From NCBI RefSeq assembly GCF_029201565.1, contig NZ_CP104002.1:3799001-3863000 (forward strand): 64,000 nucleotides of DNA. The letters run 5' to 3'. The position numbers and the translations under genes are program-made. This stretch comes from Devosia sp. SD17-2. GTDB lineage: Bacteria > Pseudomonadota > Alphaproteobacteria > Rhizobiales > Devosiaceae. The notes beneath the pieces were generated by a model that saw only the letters and a list, made by a program, of their open reading frames with translations, was not told the origin of the DNA and did not search any database. Below, one piece after another: positions 16,639-26,374 of this stretch (the stretch's first letter is position 1; each line of letters begins with the position of its first letter).

Positions 16639-18336
16639 ATGAACAAGGTTGCGATCAGTCTGGTGGCCCTCTTTGCCCTCTCGGGCCTCGGAGCGACACA
16701 GGCGCAAGACATTGCCAGCCTTGAAATTTCTCCGGTCGTTATTGCGCCCGCCAAGACTCCGCTGGCCCAGACGATCAAGGCCGGCCTCTCCTCGGCCTAC
16801 TATGGCGCCCAGCGCGACACCGTCGCCTATGCCGAAGGCCAGAGCCTTTATTTCCTTTATGGCGAGCGCTATTTCGAGCCGATCTGGTTGGGCCAGGGCT
16901 CCGACGGGGCAATCACCTTCTCCCCGGCCGCCCAGAAGATCATTACCCTCTTCGAAAACGCCGCCAGCGAAGGCCTCCGCCCGCAGGACTATCTCACTGC
17001 AGACATTGATCTTTCTCGCGCCAACAGCAGCGATCCCGCCGCTCTCGCCGGGCTTGAAACCGCCTTCTCGGCCGCCGTCCTCCGCTATGCCGACCATCTC
17101 CATAATGGCCGCATCAAGCCGCAGTCGATCTCGGCCAATTTCGACATCAAGCACAAGCCGATCGACGGCCCCAAGCTCTTGGAAGATCTGACGAAAAGCG
17201 CCGATCCAGCGCCGATCCTGTCCGCGCTCGGGCCCAAGCACGCAGAATTTCTGGCCCTCAAGGCCGCCCTCGCCAGTTTCGACCAGACCCCGACCGAGCG
17301 CCCGACGCCGATCGGGGCAGGTCCGGTCCTCAAGGCCGGCAATACCGACGCCCGCGTCCCGGCCATCCGCGCCCGCCTCGCGCTCCCGACTTCAACAGAT
17401 ACGGTCTATGACAATAGTCTGGTCGATGCCGTGAAGGCGTTCCAGGGCAGCCTGGGCCTCGAGGTCGACGGCGTTATCGGGCCGGCAACCATCGCCGCGC
17501 TCAATGGTGGCAATGCCACACGCCGGGAAGACATTATCGCCAATATGGAACGCTGGCGCTGGATGCCGTCGGACCTCGGCGGTTTCAATGTCTTCGTCAA
17601 CATCCCGGAATTCCGCCTTGCCATCCAACGGGATGGCCATGAGGAGTTCACCACGCGCGTCGTCGTCGGCACGACCAAGAACCAGACCCCGATCTTCTCG
17701 GACAATATCCGCCACGTGGTGGTGAACCCCTATTGGAACGTGCCGAACTCGATCCTCAAGGGCGAGATCGCACCGGCCGTGCTGCGCAATCCAGCCTATA
17801 CCGACAACCAGAATATGGACCTGCTCTATAACGGCACGCCCGTGAGCCCCTGGCAGGTCGACTGGAGCCAGGTCTCGGCCACCAATTTCCCGTTCCGCGT
17901 GCGCCAGCGCCCCGGCCCGGGCAATTCGCTGGGTCAGATCAAGTTCTTGTTCCCCAACAAGCACGACGTCTATCTGCACGACACACCGTCCAAAGGCTTG
18001 TTTTCTCGTTCCTCCCGCGCCTTCAGCCACGGCTGCGTGCGTGTGCAGGACCCGATGGCCTTTGCCGATGCGCTGATGGCCAACGAGCCCAATATCAGCC
18101 GCGCCTCGCTGGAATCCATGTTCGGCCCCTCCGAGCGTTGGGTGAACCCGCAGACCCAGATCCCTGTGCATCTGGCTTACTTCACCCTGCGCGTGGATGC
18201 CGACGGCTCCATCAAGTCCTATGGCGACGTCTATGGCCATAATGAAAAGCTCATTGCCGCCATGGGTCTTGCGACGACGGCCGCGCCGGCCATCATCGCC
18301 CAGGCCGGGCCGATCCCGGACGAGCTCGCGCCCTGA
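16639..18336 (+). CDS. L,D-transpeptidase, YcbB/LdtD type
   Basis: A 565-residue periplasmic peptidoglycan enzyme that should form 3-3 cross-links between diaminopimelate residues. Residues 1-22 form a signal peptide ending ATQAQ. An N-terminal scaffold domain is followed by a peptidoglycan-binding domain (near 230-300, with VDGVIGPATIAALN) and the catalytic YkuD domain (near 310-490). The active site is SHGCVRVQDP, with H464 and the nucleophile C466. The length fits the long YcbB group rather than short Ldt proteins. Its downstream neighbour is a MepK-like endopeptidase, as in Escherichia coli where ycbB and ycbK are adjacent. Confidence 0.93.
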   Translation: MNKVAISLVALFALSGLGATQAQDIASLEISPVVIAPAKTPLAQTIKAGLSSAYYGAQRDTVAYAEGQSLYFLYGERYFEPIWLGQGSDGAITFSPAAQKIITLFENAASEGLRPQDYLTADIDLSRANSSDPAALAGLETAFSAAVLRYADHLHNGRIKPQSISANFDIKHKPIDGPKLLEDLTKSADPAPILSALGPKHAEFLALKAALASFDQTPTERPTPIGAGPVLKAGNTDARVPAIRARLALPTSTDTVYDNSLVDAVKAFQGSLGLEVDGVIGPATIAALNGGNATRREDIIANMERWRWMPSDLGGFNVFVNIPEFRLAIQRDGHEEFTTRVVVGTTKNQTPIFSDNIRHVVVNPYWNVPNSILKGEIAPAVLRNPAYTDNQNMDLLYNGTPVSPWQVDWSQVSATNFPFRVRQRPGPGNSLGQIKFLFPNKHDVYLHDTPSKGLFSRSSRAFSHGCVRVQDPMAFADALMANEPNISRASLESMFGPSERWVNPQTQIPVHLAYFTLRVDADGSIKSYGDVYGHNEKLIAAMGLATTAAPAIIAQAGPIPDELAP

Positions 18337-18439
18337 TGGGCGCGGCTTAATTTTCTCTTTACTTTTCAGCCATTCTTGTGCCCCCTTTAGGGAGCTATAA
18401 CGAAGGCGTGAGGGGGCCGCCTGATACGGTTCACACCTC

Positions 18440-18476
18440 GTTAGCGTTAAGAAAATCGTGCGATTTCTGCGCTAAC
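18440..18476. promoter_or_regulatory. Imperfect inverted repeat with GTTAGCG/CGCTAAC ends before the MepK-like gene
   Basis: GTTAGCG at 18440-18446 pairs with CGCTAAC at 18470-18476, and an inner AAATCG-TG-CGATTT palindrome (18453-18466) forms the loop side. No T-run follows, so it does not look like a terminator for the upstream gene. The outer arms share the GCTAAC hexamer of the motif at 16453. It could be an operator or a leader hairpin; it ends 18 bases before the chosen start. Confidence 0.45.
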
Positions 18477-18493
18477 GTCCAACCATACTGGCA

Positions 18494-20254
18494 TTGAACC
18501 GGGCAGAGTTTGGCGTGACGGGGAATAGCTTTTTGCAGCGTAAGAATTTGCTTCAGCGGGCAGCGATCGTATTGGCAGGATTTGGTCTGGCCCTCGGCCT
18601 GACCGTGTCTCCGACGTTTGCCGCCACAGAGCGTGCGCTCTACATCCACTACACCCACACCAAAGAGACCGCGCGCATCGTCTTCAAGCGCAACGGTCAA
18701 TATGTGCAGTCGGGTCTGCGGGAGCTCAACGTCTTCCTCAGGGACTGGCGCCGCAACGAGCCGGCCAATATGGACCCGCGCCTGTTCGACCTTGTCTGGG
18801 AAGTGTACCAGGACGTCGGCGCGAGCCAGCCGATCACTGTCGTTTCGGCCTATCGCTCGCCCAAGACCAACGCGATGCTGCGGCAGACGTCTTCCGGTGT
18901 GGCTGAGAACAGCCAGCACATGAAGGGAACCGCGATGGATTTCTATATCCCCGGCGTTCCCCTGACGAAACTGCGTGCCGCAGCCATGCGCAAGCAGGTC
19001 GGCGGTGTCGGCTATTATCCCAATTCGGGCAGCCCCTTCGTGCATCTGGACACCGGATCCGTGCGCGCCTGGCCGCGCATGACGCGAGCCCAGCTCAAGG
19101 ACCTGTTCCCTGACGGCAAGACGCTGCACGTGCCCAACGACGGCAAGCCGATCTCCCAGCAGGGCTATCAGCTCGCCATGGCTGAATGGAAGCGTTGCCA
19201 CGCCGTGCCCTGCGGCGATTCCAACAGCGGCACCCGCGTCGCCTCCAATAGTGGCGGCGGTGGCGGTGGTGGCACGCTGATGGACATGCTCTTTGGCGGC
19301 AACAAGCAGGCCGCCCCCGCGGCAGCGCCCGCTCCGGCTCCGGTTCAGGTTGCGGCCGTTGCACCGGCCCAGACGCCGATCGCTGCAGTCGCAGCCCCCA
19401 TGCCCGCCATGCGTCCGGCAAGCCTTTTCGCAGCAGCAACGGCTCCGGCCGCAGCGACTGCTCCCGCCCCTGTCGAAGTGGCGGCGGTGACACAGGACTA
19501 TATCCCGTTCTCGACCGTTGGCAGCGCACCGCTCGCCCCTGAAGAACTGCGCTCGGCCGCTATTGCGCCGCTTCCGGTGATGAAGTCGGAGACGCTGCGT
19601 GTTGCAACGGCCTCGACCCTGCCGGCCGGCGACGCAGTGACGGCCCTGGCCGCGCTCACCGAGGCGCCCGTGCCACGCCCGCGCGTGCTGATGACCGATC
19701 CGCAGCCGAGCGAAACGCTGACCGCCTATCTGCCCAGCGCGCCGGCGACGCCTTCGGCTCAACAGTCGCTACAGGACATCATCTCCCGCGCTGTCATTCC
19801 CGGGCCCGTGGCCAACGCCGCGCTGGCTGCGCCGCGTCCGGCACGCCTGCCCGTGCTGACGAGCGAAGAAGTGCCAGACCGGATCGAAACCGCCTCGATC
19901 GCCCCGGCCGCAAAGGCCGATCTGTCGAGCCTCTTCGACCAGACCTTTGCCGCCGCTTCGGGCGCACAGACCGACACTCTGGCGGCTGCCCTTCAGGGTC
20001 ATGTCGCCCCGCGCACTCCGTCGGCAGAAATGCGCAAGCCGGATCTCGTCGCCCCAGACCTCGAGCACGTCACCGACATCTTCATGACGCCGCACAGCCT
20101 GCAGTCGGAAAAGTTTGCCGTCATTTTCGACCATGACGAAGCCGACTTTGACCCGACGCCGGAAATGGGACGCTTCGTGACCGTCATGGGCGTCGGCCAT
20201 GTCGCCGAGACGCTGAGCCCCAATAGTTTTTCTGCGAAGATCGCACAAAACTAG
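18494..20254 (+). CDS. DUF882 / M15-family murein endopeptidase, MepK-like, with long Ala-Pro tail
   Basis: A 586-residue exported protein. A signal peptide (to about residue 43) is followed by a DUF882/peptidase M15 domain at about 45-245. Zinc-site motifs are visible: SQHMKGTAMDF (H142, D149) and FVHLDTG (H184, D186). Family members such as MepK cleave cross-links made by L,D-transpeptidases, which fits the gene upstream. Residues 250-586 form a low-complexity tail rich in Ala, Pro and Thr, absent from E. coli MepK, which is under 200 residues. The TTG at 18494 has no good ribosome site; the GTG at 18515 is a credible alternative start. Confidence 0.88.
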   Translation: MNRAEFGVTGNSFLQRKNLLQRAAIVLAGFGLALGLTVSPTFAATERALYIHYTHTKETARIVFKRNGQYVQSGLRELNVFLRDWRRNEPANMDPRLFDLVWEVYQDVGASQPITVVSAYRSPKTNAMLRQTSSGVAENSQHMKGTAMDFYIPGVPLTKLRAAAMRKQVGGVGYYPNSGSPFVHLDTGSVRAWPRMTRAQLKDLFPDGKTLHVPNDGKPISQQGYQLAMAEWKRCHAVPCGDSNSGTRVASNSGGGGGGGTLMDMLFGGNKQAAPAAAPAPAPVQVAAVAPAQTPIAAVAAPMPAMRPASLFAAATAPAAATAPAPVEVAAVTQDYIPFSTVGSAPLAPEELRSAAIAPLPVMKSETLRVATASTLPAGDAVTALAALTEAPVPRPRVLMTDPQPSETLTAYLPSAPATPSAQQSLQDIISRAVIPGPVANAALAAPRPARLPVLTSEEVPDRIETASIAPAAKADLSSLFDQTFAAASGAQTDTLAAALQGHVAPRTPSAEMRKPDLVAPDLEHVTDIFMTPHSLQSEKFAVIFDHDEADFDPTPEMGRFVTVMGVGHVAETLSPNSFSAKIAQN

Positions 20255-20286
20255 TTCCTTACAGCGCGCGTATAACGATCAAGAAA

Positions 20287-20316
20287 GTTCACTCCGGGCC
20301 AAAGCCCGGGGTGAAC
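20287..20316 (+). terminator. Terminator-like hairpin after the MepK-like gene
   Basis: GTTCACTCCGGGC and GCCCGGGGTGAAC form a 13-bp stem (one T-G pair) with a 4-base loop. CGTCACTTTT follows, so the T-run is short. It separates the endopeptidase gene from dxs. Confidence 0.75.
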
Positions 20317-20397
20317 CGTCACTTTTCTGGCGACTTATTGCCAAGCCACTGACTGCAGCCTAAGAGTCTGGGCTAGACCTCAACCAAGGAGCCTCGC

Positions 20398-22326
20398 TTG
20401 GCCGAGAAGCCGCACACCCCCCTGCTCGATACCATCCAGAACCCGGCTGACCTGCGAGCCCTGCCCCGCGAACAATTGCGCAAGCTTGCCGATGAGGTTC
20501 GGACGGAGATGGTCGACGCCGTTTCCGTGACGGGCGGACATCTGGGCGCAGGCCTTGGGGTGGTCGAACTGACCGTGGCGCTGCATGCGGTGTTCGACAC
20601 GCCGCATGACCGGATCATCTGGGACGTCGGACACCAGGCCTATCCGCACAAGATCCTGACCGGTCGCCGCGACCGCATGCGAACGCTGCGCCAGAAGGAC
20701 GGCCTTTCCGGCTTTACCCGCCGCGCCGAGAGCGAATACGACCCCTTTGGCGCCGGCCACTCCTCTACCTCCATCTCGGCGGGCCTTGGCATGGCCGTGG
20801 CGAGCCAGCACCTCGAGACGCCGCGCAATGTTGTGGCGGTGATCGGGGACGGCGCCATGTCGGCCGGCATGGCCTATGAGGCGATGAACAATGCCGGCGC
20901 CATGGATGCACGTCTGGTGGTGATCCTCAACGACAATGACATGTCGATCGCCCCGCCGACCGGCGCCCTGCGCGCCTATCTGGCGCGGCTCGTGTCAAGC
21001 CCGGCCTATCGCGGCACCCGCGAGGCGGCGAAGTCAGTGGTTCACAAGCTGCCGCAATTCCTGCACGAGCCTGCCCGCAAGACCGAGGAATTCGCGCGCG
21101 CCATGCTGGCCGGCGGCACGCTGTTCGAAGAGCTGGGCTTTTATTACATCGGCCCGATCGACGGGCATAATCTCGACCATCTGCTGCCGGTGCTCGACAA
21201 TGTGCGCGAGATGGACAGCGGACCGGTCCTGATCCATGTCGTGACCAAAAAGGGCAAGGGCTATGGCCCGGCGGAAAGCTCCGCCGACAAATATCATGGC
21301 GTGTCAAAGTTCAACGTGATCACCGGCGCCCAGGCCAAGGCGCCATCGAACGCACCGTCCTATACCTCGGTGTTTGCCCAGTCGCTGCTTCAGGAAGCCG
21401 AAAACGATCCGCGCGTCGTGGCGGTCACCGCCGCCATGCCATCCGGCACGGGCCTCGACAAATTCGCCGAGATTTTCCCCGATCGCATCTTTGACGTCGG
21501 CATTGCCGAGCAGCACGCGGTGACCTTTGCGGCCGGGCTTGCCAGCGAAGGCATGCGCCCGTTCTGCGCCATTTACTCGACCTTCCTTCAGCGCGCCTAT
21601 GACCAGGTGATCCACGACGTGGCTATCCAGGGCCTTCCGGTGCGCTTTGCCATCGACCGGGCCGGTTTTGTCGGCGCCGACGGACCGACCCATGCGGGCA
21701 ATTATGACAATGCCTATCTCGGGGCCATTCCGGGCATGGTGCTGATGGCCGCTGCCGACGAGGCAGAGCTGCGCCATATGGTGGCAACGGCCACTGCCTA
21801 TGACCGCGGCCCGATCGCCTTCCGCTATCCGCGCGGTGACGGCATGGGCGTAGATATGCCGGCGCGCGGCCAGGTGCTGCCGATCGGCAAGGGCCGCATC
21901 GTCCGCCAGGGCAGCACGATTGCCCTGCTCTCCTATGGCACGCGGCTCGGCGAAGTGCTTGCTGCGGCTGATCATTTGTCCGCTCTTGGGTTCAACCCGA
22001 CCATCGCCGATGCGCGCTTCATGAAGCCGCTCGACGAGGAGTTGATTGCGCGCCTCGCCGAAAGCCATGATGTGCTCGTGACCACGGAGGAAGGCGGGAT
22101 TGGCGGCTTTGGCAGCCATGTCGCGAGCTTCCTCGCCACCAATGGTCTGCTCGATGGCAAGCTGCGCTTCCGGCCGCTGATGATCCCCGACCGGTTCGAC
22201 GAGCACTCGAGCCAGAACGACATGTACAAGGCCGCTGGCCTTGACCGGGACGGCATTGTCTCGACGGTTCTCGGGGCGCTGGGTTATGACGAAGCGGCCA
22301 AAGAGGCTGCTCTTACAGGCGCTTAA
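20398..22326 (+). CDS. dxs: 1-deoxy-D-xylulose-5-phosphate synthase
   Basis: A 642-residue thiamine-diphosphate enzyme that condenses pyruvate with glyceraldehyde-3-phosphate, the first step of the MEP isoprenoid pathway. Domain order is normal: TPP-binding N-domain with [15 protein letters not shown] and the [16 protein letters not shown] cofactor motif, then a Pyr domain starting near 320 ([27 protein letters not shown]), then a C-terminal transketolase domain. Length is standard. The start is a TTG at 20398 with AAGGAG six bases upstream; no ATG or GTG fits the N-terminus. It stands alone between terminators, so it is monocistronic here. Confidence 0.97.
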   Translation: MAEKPHTPLLDTIQNPADLRALPREQLRKLADEVRTEMVDAVSVTGGHLGAGLGVVELTVALHAVFDTPHDRIIWDVGHQAYPHKILTGRRDRMRTLRQKDGLSGFTRRAESEYDPFGAGHSSTSISAGLGMAVASQHLETPRNVVAVIGDGAMSAGMAYEAMNNAGAMDARLVVILNDNDMSIAPPTGALRAYLARLVSSPAYRGTREAAKSVVHKLPQFLHEPARKTEEFARAMLAGGTLFEELGFYYIGPIDGHNLDHLLPVLDNVREMDSGPVLIHVVTKKGKGYGPAESSADKYHGVSKFNVITGAQAKAPSNAPSYTSVFAQSLLQEAENDPRVVAVTAAMPSGTGLDKFAEIFPDRIFDVGIAEQHAVTFAAGLASEGMRPFCAIYSTFLQRAYDQVIHDVAIQGLPVRFAIDRAGFVGADGPTHAGNYDNAYLGAIPGMVLMAAADEAELRHMVATATAYDRGPIAFRYPRGDGMGVDMPARGQVLPIGKGRIVRQGSTIALLSYGTRLGEVLAAADHLSALGFNPTIADARFMKPLDEELIARLAESHDVLVTTEEGGIGGFGSHVASFLATNGLLDGKLRFRPLMIPDRFDEHSSQNDMYKAAGLDRDGIVSTVLGALGYDEAAKEAALTGA

Positions 22327-22336
22327 CTCAATCATG

Positions 22337-22361
22337 AGGGGAGGCTCGCGCCTCCCCTTTT
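22337..22361 (+). terminator. Rho-independent terminator of dxs
   Basis: AGGGGAGGC-TCGC-GCCTCCCCT followed by TTT forms a classic 9-bp stem with tetraloop and T-run, 10 bases after the dxs stop. It touches the stop codon of the converging Lrp-type gene and may serve both strands partly. Confidence 0.9.
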
Positions 22362-22821
22362 ATGCATAATGGGTCGGCACGCCCCTGGAGAGCTTTACCG
22401 TCTCCATGGAAATATAGGCTGACATATCAAAGAGTTCGATCCGCCCGACGAGCTGCTTATAGACCACGTCGTAGTGCTCGACATTGGGCAGCACCATTTT
22501 CAGGATATAGTCAAAATTGCCGGTAAGCCGGTGCACCTCCACGATTTCGGGGATGGTGGCGACGGCGGCGTGGAACTTTTCGAGCCAGTCCGCTGCATGG
22601 CTGCCGGTCCGTATAATCACGAATACCGTAGTCGGCAGGCCCATTAGCCGCCGGTCGAGCTCGGCCGTGGTGCGGGCGATATAGCCGTCTTCGCGGAGGC
22701 GGGCGATGCGGCGGGAGCAGGCTGAGGCGGAAAGCGAGACCGCATCGGCGATGTCGGTAACCGGCGTATCGGCGTCGGCTTGCAGCAGGCTCAGGATCTT
22801 GCGATCACGCTCATCCAGCAC
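22360..22821 (-). CDS. Lrp/AsnC-family transcriptional regulator
   Basis: A 153-residue DNA-binding regulator. The N-terminal winged helix-turn-helix ([20 protein letters not shown], then [18 protein letters not shown]) is followed by the RAM/AsnC ligand domain ([34 protein letters not shown]). The GTG at 22821 is chosen because GGGAG sits 7 bases upstream and the resulting length is normal for the family; the frame is open further upstream without a better start. The gene is divergent from an amino-acid racemase across 150 bp, so the racemase is its likely target. Confidence 0.93.
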   Translation of the reverse strand: MLDERDRKILSLLQADADTPVTDIADAVSLSASACSRRIARLREDGYIARTTAELDRRLMGLPTTVFVIIRTGSHAADWLEKFHAAVATIPEIVEVHRLTGNFDYILKMVLPNVEHYDVVYKQLVGRIELFDMSAYISMETVKLSRGVPTHYA

Positions 22822-22971
22822 GTCTTTTCTCCCGCTGATGCAGTTTTCTGGCGTCGAGAGCTTACTCTGCACGCAAGAACTGCACCAGCCGTGTAACGAG
22901 CAAGAAAATCTGCAAACCCGTTGTTCCCGGCTCGGCTCATACTGAACCAGGTCTGAAGCACGGGGATAACG

Positions 22972-23682
22972 ATGAAAACGATTGGTCTGATTGGCGGCAT
23001 GAGCTGGGAGTCGACGGCGGTCTATTATCGGCGGATAAATGAGAGCGTGCGGAAGGTGCGTGGCGGACTGCATTCAGCGGAAATTGCGCTGCGTTCTCTG
23101 GACTTTAACCGAGTGGTCGAACTGCAGAAGGCGGGGCGCTGGGATGACGCCGGGACGCTGTTGGGCGAGGCTGGCGCGGGTCTGGCGCGGGCTGGGGCCG
23201 AGTGCGTGTTGATCTGCACCAATACGATGCATCTGGTGTCCGAGCCGGTGGCGCGGCTGAGCGGGGTGCAGTTGATTGATATTATTGATGAAACCGCGGC
23301 GGCGCTGAAGGCGGATGGGCGGACAAAACCGCTGCTGCTGGCGACGCGCTATACGATGGAACACGGGTTCTATGCCGAGCGCATGGCGCGACATGGGATC
23401 GAGGTCATCGTGCCGGACTGCGACGCACGGGGGACCGTGCATGACATTATTTTTGATGAGCTTTGCCAAGGACTTGTCGAGGATGCATCGCGCGAACGCT
23501 ATCTCGACATCATCGAAAAATCCCGCGCCCAAGGCGTCGACTCCGTGATCCTCGGCTGCACCGAAATCTCGCTGCTCGTCGACCCCGATAGCCTGCCCCT
23601 GCCTGGGTACGATTCCACGGCAATCCACGCCGACGCGGCGGTGCGCTTTGCCCTTGGCGAGGCCATGGACAAAGCGGCTTGA
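22972..23682 (+). CDS. Aspartate/glutamate racemase family protein
   Basis: A 236-residue cofactor-independent racemase of the YgeA/Asp-Glu racemase group. It starts with [14 protein letters not shown]. The two catalytic cysteines are visible, C82 in LICTNTMH and C196 in LGCTEI, so the enzyme looks active. It interconverts L and D forms of aspartate, glutamate or related amino acids in the cytoplasm. It lies divergent to the Lrp-type regulator and ends 2 bases from the end of the converging chemoreceptor gene. D-amino acids could feed cell wall or signalling; which substrate it uses cannot be told. Confidence 0.92.
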   Translation: MKTIGLIGGMSWESTAVYYRRINESVRKVRGGLHSAEIALRSLDFNRVVELQKAGRWDDAGTLLGEAGAGLARAGAECVLICTNTMHLVSEPVARLSGVQLIDIIDETAAALKADGRTKPLLLATRYTMEHGFYAERMARHGIEVIVPDCDARGTVHDIIFDELCQGLVEDASRERYLDIIEKSRAQGVDSVILGCTEISLLVDPDSLPLPGYDSTAIHADAAVRFALGEAMDKAA

Positions 23683-23684
23683 GG

Positions 23685-25313
23685 TTAAGCCCAGACGATG
23701 TCGCCGCGGGCGAGGTCGTTGGCGGGTTTTTGGGCTGGCATGGGGCCCAAGCGAAATATGTCGACGATCTTGTCGAGCTCGCTGGCTTGGGCTTCGGTCT
23801 GGGCTATGGCGGCGTTGGTTTCTTCGATGAGGCTGGCGTTGTGCTGAGTCATTTCATCGATCTGGCGCACGGCCTGGTTGATCTCGCTGAGCGCGGAGAG
23901 CACCGCCCTGTTGGCGGCAGCCATGGCAATCGCGTGGCCGCTGGTGTCGGTGACGGCGCCGGACACCGCCTCGAGATGGGCCGCCGCCGTATCGACAAGG
24001 CTGGAGCCGCGATCAACCGTTGCCAGGGTGCGCTCGATGAGGGCCTTGATTTCAGACGAGGCGTGAGCGGCATTCTGCGCGAGGCGCCGCACCTCGATGG
24101 CGACCACGGCAAAGCCCTTGCCCGCCTCTCCGGCGCGCGCCGCTTCGACGGAGGCGTTGAGCGCGAGGAGATTGGTCTGGAATGCGATATTGTCGATGAC
24201 CCCGACAATGGCCGCGATCTGGTTCGAGGCGCCCTTGATATCGCCCATGGCGCCGGTCGCCATCTCCATGACGCCGACAGCATCGGCGAGCTGGGTGGCA
24301 ACCCGGCCCACCGCAGTCTCGGCCTTGCCGGAGAGATCGACATTTTCCGACACAGTGGACACCACCTCCCCCATCGACGCGGCGATTTCTTCGATGGCGG
24401 CAGCCTGGCGGTTGGTCCGCTCGGACAATTCATCGGCACCACTGACCATTTCACCGGTGGTGCGCTTGAGCATGAGCGAGGACTGGCGCAGCCGCACCAT
24501 AATGGCCGACATCGACTCCGCCACCGCATTGGTGTCGTCGCGCAGGTCGGCGAAGGCACCCTCGGCATTGCCGGTGACGCGCTGGGTGAGGTCCGCATTG
24601 GCGAGCGCCGAGAGGACCGCGCCGCTGGCGCCAAGGCGATCACCCATGATCTCGAGCAGGTTATTGACCTGGTTGGCCAGGGCATTGAGATCGGCGTTGG
24701 AGAATTTCGCCTCGACCCGGTGGCTGACATCACCCCGGCTCGCGGGCAGAACAACCGCGGCGAGAGCCTGGTTGAGGGCGGCGGCCTCGCTATAGATCTG
24801 GTCAAAATAGGTGCTGACGGCAATTTCCGTATCGAGCACGATTGCCTTGACCAGGGCCGCAACGGCCGGGCCGACATTTGGCGTTCGCGACGGACGCAGC
24901 CGGATCCGGGCGCCACTATCGGCAAAATCGTTCAGGATGCCGCTGATCAGCGTTTCGGCGATCAGGGCATAGCCACCCATGTACCACCGTGGCTTGAGGC
25001 CGATGCGCGCATGAACCTGGCCGATGATGCGGCTGCGATTGAAATAGCTCGCGTCGAACTGGCCGGCGGCCATTGCGCCCCAGTGATCGCGCTGGCGTCC
25101 CCGCGCCCTGGCGATCTGCGCGCTGTCGGAGAAATGTTCGCCCGCCTGCGGGCTTTTGCCGATACGGGCGTAAAACCGATCGAGGGCCAGATCGAGATGT
25201 CTCTCGATGTTGGGCCGGATGGGCGCGAATAACGCGCCCTCGTCCGCATTCAGTTCGATAAAGCCTAATCTAGATGAGTCGTCGTCCACTACGCTCAGCC
25301 AATGTTCCCCCAC
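23685..25313 (-). CDS. Globin-coupled sensor methyl-accepting chemotaxis protein (soluble)
   Basis: A 542-residue cytosolic chemoreceptor. Residues 20-170 form a protoglobin-type sensor: the segment [17 protein letters not shown] places the proximal heme histidine at H101. No transmembrane helix is present. A HAMP-like linker region (near 195-300) leads to the MCP signalling domain, with its hairpin tip in [20 protein letters not shown]. It should bind O2 through heme and modulate CheA, as HemAT proteins do. The start is a GTG at 25313 with AAGGGA upstream. No other chemotaxis genes are in the window, so it is an orphan receptor. Confidence 0.93.
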   Translation of the reverse strand: MGEHWLSVVDDDSSRLGFIELNADEGALFAPIRPNIERHLDLALDRFYARIGKSPQAGEHFSDSAQIARARGRQRDHWGAMAAGQFDASYFNRSRIIGQVHARIGLKPRWYMGGYALIAETLISGILNDFADSGARIRLRPSRTPNVGPAVAALVKAIVLDTEIAVSTYFDQIYSEAAALNQALAAVVLPASRGDVSHRVEAKFSNADLNALANQVNNLLEIMGDRLGASGAVLSALANADLTQRVTGNAEGAFADLRDDTNAVAESMSAIMVRLRQSSLMLKRTTGEMVSGADELSERTNRQAAAIEEIAASMGEVVSTVSENVDLSGKAETAVGRVATQLADAVGVMEMATGAMGDIKGASNQIAAIVGVIDNIAFQTNLLALNASVEAARAGEAGKGFAVVAIEVRRLAQNAAHASSEIKALIERTLATVDRGSSLVDTAAAHLEAVSGAVTDTSGHAIAMAAANRAVLSALSEINQAVRQIDEMTQHNASLIEETNAAIAQTEAQASELDKIVDIFRLGPMPAQKPANDLARGDIVWA

Positions 25314-25469
25314 GAGATCCCTTTGGGGCGACCCACCGCCCCTCTGCCGCGGACAGACGCAAGTCTCCCCCCTTCACGGGTCCGAGACGGCCCATGAGAA
25401 AATCGATACCCTGCAGTCAGAAGAAGAGCCGGAACCAGCATCCACGGCACATCACGCCGGTCACGGTAA

Positions 25470-25483
25470 GTACGATACCGTAC
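25470..25483. promoter_or_regulatory. Inverted repeat GTACG-ATAC-CGTAC
   Basis: A perfect palindrome lies between the chemoreceptor and the Crp-type gene, just upstream of a CtrA-type site. It could bind a dimeric regulator, possibly the Crp-type protein itself. The arms do not match the classic TGTGA-N6-TCACA or FNR sites. Confidence 0.35.
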
Positions 25484-25494
25484 ATAAAAACTGG

Positions 25495-25510
25495 TTAACG
25501 GCGACTTAAC
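25495..25510 (+). promoter_or_regulatory. CtrA-type binding site TTAA-N7-TTAAC
   Basis: The sequence TTAACGGCGACTTAAC matches the full CtrA consensus of alphaproteobacteria exactly, including the 7-bp spacing. It lies 57 bp before the ATG of the Crp-type gene, a typical activator distance, and about 182 bp before the divergent chemoreceptor start. This suggests cell-cycle or motility control of one or both genes. Confidence 0.6.
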
Positions 25511-25566
25511 TACAAATCGGCAAAATGGTCGAACTGAAATATCGCTCAAAACCAAGAGCAAGCGTC

Positions 25567-26280
25567 ATGAACACAACGCAAGACGAAGCACGGATCCGGA
25601 ACCGGGTCTTGCTGGCCACGCGCCCCCAGGCACAGCAATTCCTGACCGATCACTCAGAAATCCGCCCCCTCGTGTCTGGAGATACAATCTACGCAAGCGG
25701 GCAGGAAGTAACACATGCCATATTGCCGCATGACGGCATCCTGTCATACATGGCCCAGATTGGCCCACAGCGGGTGGTGGAGAAAGCATCCATCGGCGCC
25801 GAGGGCTTTGTCGGCTTCACATACTTGATGGGCGGCGGCCCATCGCTCAGCGATGTTGTGGTGACGGTGGACGGCTATGCCAGCTGGCTGCCGCTCGATG
25901 CACTCAATGAGGCGATGCAGCGGTTTATCTGCGTGCGCGAAGCGATGCTGGCCTACGCACAGGGGCTGATCGTGCAGCTGATGGAAACCGTGGCCTGCAA
26001 TAGCCTGCATACGGCGGAACAACGCGTCGCGCGCTGGCTGCTGGTCGCGGATGACCGCACCGGGGCACCGGAATTTCGCGTGACCCAGGACGCCATTGCC
26101 CAGATGCTGGGGCTTCGGCGCGCTACTGTCAGCCAGGTCTGCTCGGACCTGATGCATGCCGGGGCCATTGCCTATTCCCGTGGCCGCCTGACAGTGATGG
26201 ATCGCGAGAGGCTCGCGAGCTTTGGCTGTGAATGCTATCGCCGCATCCAGGCCGTCCAGCTGCAGCCGTTCATCGGGTGA
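25567..26280 (+). CDS. Crp/Fnr-family transcriptional regulator
   Basis: About 237 residues. An N-terminal cyclic-nucleotide-type beta barrel (DGILSYMAQIG, GAEGFVGFTYLMGG) is followed by a dimerisation helix and a C-terminal helix-turn-helix (RVTQDAIAQMLGLRRATVSQ). There is no FNR-type cysteine cluster in the N-terminal region. Hydrophobic position changes and the absent RxS phosphate cassette suggest it does not bind cAMP, as is usual for this large alphaproteobacterial subgroup. The frame is open from 25525; the ATG at 25567 gives the normal N-terminus. The next gene, frameshifted, follows 94 bp later on the same strand. Confidence 0.9.
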   Translation: MNTTQDEARIRNRVLLATRPQAQQFLTDHSEIRPLVSGDTIYASGQEVTHAILPHDGILSYMAQIGPQRVVEKASIGAEGFVGFTYLMGGGPSLSDVVVTVDGYASWLPLDALNEAMQRFICVREAMLAYAQGLIVQLMETVACNSLHTAEQRVARWLLVADDRTGAPEFRVTQDAIAQMLGLRRATVSQVCSDLMHAGAIAYSRGRLTVMDRERLASFGCECYRRIQAVQLQPFIG

Positions 26281-26374
26281 CCGGCTGGCGGGCCGAGGCG
26301 TCTGGCGGGCACAAAGGACTTGTCCGCCTCTTTTAAAAGATGCTTGGATCACGTCTCTCTGGGGGGAGAGACAC

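Noticed and set aside
20255..20397. A small RNA gene between the endopeptidase gene and dxs
   Set aside because: The only structure is the terminator hairpin of the upstream gene; there is no sign of a separate promoter.
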